Source: DATEDA01 sp963789885
Lineage (GTDB): Bacteria; Pseudomonadota; Gammaproteobacteria; Burkholderiales; SG8-39
Direction: 5' to 3'
Length of the DNA: 64,000 nucleotides
Assembly (NCBI GenBank): GCA_963789885.1
Contig: CAWBNB010000047.1
Location: 86,555-150,554 of the forward strand
Of this stretch, positions 62,658-64,000 are shown in pieces. Position numbers and translations under genes: made by a program. Under the pieces are notes generated by a model that saw only the letters and a program-made list of their open reading frames with translations, was not told where the DNA came from and searched no databases. Position 1 is the stretch's first letter; each line of letters opens with the position of its first letter.

Positions 62658-63170
62658 ATGAGCGCAATCGCGAGCCGCATCGAGCCCCCCCGCACGAACG
62701 TTCGCCTGCGCCTGCGCGTGAACGGCGAGGAGTTCGACGCCGTCGTCGCGCCGTACAAGACCCTGCTCGAAGTGCTGCGCGAGGACCTCGCGCTTACCGG
62801 CACCAAGCACGGCTGCGAGCTCGGGGAGTGCGGCGCCTGTGCGGTGCTCGTCGACGGGCGGCCGGTCCTCTCGTGTCTCGAGCTCGCGCTCGAGTGCGAA
62901 GGCCGCGCGATCGAGACCGTCGAAGGCCTCGCGCACGGGCCCGCGCTCCACCCGCTCCAGTCGGCGTTCGCCGATCTCGGCGCCGCGCAGTGCGGCTACT
63001 GCACGCCGGGCATCCTGATGACCGCGAAGGCGCTGCTCGAGAGCGAGCCGGACGCGGGCCGCGAGCGGATCAAGGAGGCGCTCTCCGGCAACCTCTGCCG
63101 CTGCACCGGATATCAGCAGATCTTCGAGGCGGTCGAAGAGGCCGCGCGCCGCATGAAGGAAGCGGGATGA
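62658..63170 (+). CDS. (2Fe-2S)-binding small subunit of a xanthine dehydrogenase family hydroxylase
   Basis: CoxS-type subunit of 170 aa carrying two [2Fe-2S] clusters: a ferredoxin-like N-terminal site (KHGCELGECGACAVLVDG, LSCLELA) and a helical C-terminal site (QCGYCTPG, NLCRCTGYQQI). It passes electrons from the molybdenum site. Its stop overlaps the start of the large subunit (ATGA). The order small-large without a visible FAD subunit is one of several known; the FAD subunit may lie beyond the window. Confidence 0.94.
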   Translation: MSAIASRIEPPRTNVRLRLRVNGEEFDAVVAPYKTLLEVLREDLALTGTKHGCELGECGACAVLVDGRPVLSCLELALECEGRAIETVEGLAHGPALHPLQSAFADLGAAQCGYCTPGILMTAKALLESEPDAGRERIKEALSGNLCRCTGYQQIFEAVEEAARRMKEAG

Positions 63171-64000
63171 GCGCCGCCAGGCAGCGGTTCGACGTCGTCG
63201 GCAAGCCGCGCCGCCGCGTCGACGGGCGCGCGAAAGTGACCGGGCAGACACGCTTCGCCGACGACATCGCGCTGCCGCGGATGCTCCATTGCAAGCTCCT
63301 CCGGTCGCCCGTCCCGCACGCCGAGATCGAGTCGATCGACACGTCGCGCGCCGCGACGGCGCCCGGGGTGCATCTCGTGCTCACCGGCCAGGAGTTCCCG
63401 ATCGCCTTCGGGATCCTGCCGGTGACACAGGACGAGTTTCCGCTCGCCCCCGAGCGCGTGCGCTACGTCGGCGACCCGGTCGCAGCGGTGATCGCGAAGG
63501 ACGAGCTCACCGCGTTCGAGGCGCTCGACCTGATCGACGTGAAATACCGGCCGCTCGCGACGATCGCGACGCCGGAAGAGGCGCTCGCCGCGGAGACGCC
63601 GCGCATCCACGACTACGGCGAGCGGGGGAACATCCACCGGCTGCAGGCGTTTGAGTTCGGCGACGTCGACGAGGCGCTCGCGAACGCCGATCACGTCTTC
63701 GAGGACACGTTCTTCTTCGAGGGCAACACGCATCTCCCGATCGAGCAGCACGCGGCGGTCGCCGCGGTCGATCCCGACGGCAAGCTCACGCTCTGGTCGA
63801 GCACCCAGGTGCCGCACTACGTGCATCGGATGCTCGCGCGCGTGCTGCGGGTGCCGGCGTCGCACGTGCGCGTGGTCGCCGCGCCGAACGGCGGGGGCTT
63901 CGGCGGCAAGTGCGACGTGTGCAACCACGAGGCGGTGGTCGCAAAGGCGGCCCTCATGCTCGGCCGCCCGGTGAAGGTCTGCCTCACCCGCGAAGAAGTG
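63167..64000 (+). CDS. Molybdopterin-binding large subunit of a xanthine dehydrogenase family hydroxylase (partial)
   Basis: N-terminal 278 codons of a CoxL-type subunit; the rest is outside the window. It reads FDVVGKPRRRVDGRAKVTGQ, LLRSPVPHAEIESIDTSRA, VRYVGDPVAAVIAKDELTA and the molybdopterin motif APNGGGFGGKCD. The sequence resembles aromatic or N-heterocyclic hydroxylases (for example 4-hydroxybenzoyl-CoA reductase-like), but the substrate is open because the active-site C-terminal half is missing. Confidence 0.92.
   Translation, partial: MSAARQRFDVVGKPRRRVDGRAKVTGQTRFADDIALPRMLHCKLLRSPVPHAEIESIDTSRAATAPGVHLVLTGQEFPIAFGILPVTQDEFPLAPERVRYVGDPVAAVIAKDELTAFEALDLIDVKYRPLATIATPEEALAAETPRIHDYGERGNIHRLQAFEFGDVDEALANADHVFEDTFFFEGNTHLPIEQHAAVAAVDPDGKLTLWSSTQVPHYVHRMLARVLRVPASHVRVVAAPNGGGFGGKCDVCNHEAVVAKAALMLGRPVKVCLTREEV

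Overview
The window reads as a chromosomal segment of a GC-rich betaproteobacterium, most likely of the order Burkholderiales or a close relative. I judge this from gene content and order: several Bug-family (TctC-like) periplasmic binding proteins, a HemP/TonB/ExbBD iron locus with bfd-bfr, the rsmI / lpoA-yraN-diaA-dolP cluster, yhdP-nitrilase-tldD, coaX-birA-SPOR, and a complete urtABCDE operon. No phage, plasmid, transposase, CRISPR array, tRNA or rRNA gene was seen. The only mobile element is an ORF-less group IIC intron.

Layout. 1-4.9 kb is an iron module. A leftward operon hemP, a small Cys-rich ORF, tonB, exbB, exbD and a siderophore receptor (cut by the window edge) lies behind a Fur-box-like site, divergent from bfd and bfr. 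4.9-9.6 kb holds two tandem M81 (MlrC-type) metallopeptidases and an alpha/beta hydrolase. 9.7-19.8 kb is a sugar-acid catabolic locus: a LacI-type regulator, then an IlvD/Edd dehydratase, an RraA-like protein, an aldehyde dehydrogenase, a DapA-family enzyme and four Bug binding proteins. It has a sigma70-type promoter overlaid by perfect palindromic operators, and the enzyme set fits a Weimberg-type route to 2-oxoglutarate. 19.9-31.5 kb is mostly housekeeping: coaX, birA, a SPOR-like protein, a PaiB-like protein, a GNAT, hldE-C/rfaE2, a GST, a glutathione peroxidase, dolP, diaA/gmhA, a HIRAN protein, yraN, lpoA, rsmI, pyrC and DUF3025. Several one-base frame disruptions cluster at 22.8-26.7 kb. 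31.5-35.3 kb contains a membrane protein, the RNase P RNA gene, ybiB, a glycine-zipper protein and the group IIC intron.

35.5-41.2 kb is urtABCDE, preceded by a near-perfect sigma54 promoter and an NtrC-type dyad, so urea uptake is probably nitrogen controlled. 41.2-43.4 kb carries waaF, a small zinc-finger gene and ilvE. 43.5-53.2 kb is an accessory catabolic stretch: an Ldh-family dehydrogenase, a PanB-like protein with an altered metal site, a GntR regulator, a di-iron hydroxylase, a TRAP transporter, an FAD oxidoreductase, a PhyH dioxygenase and an ICL/PEP-mutase family lyase. 53.3-62.5 kb is glnE divergent from yhdP-nit-tldD. The window ends in a molybdenum hydroxylase pair (small subunit, and large subunit cut off by the edge).

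All assignments come from reading motifs and gene order. No database search was run, and family comparisons are from memory.
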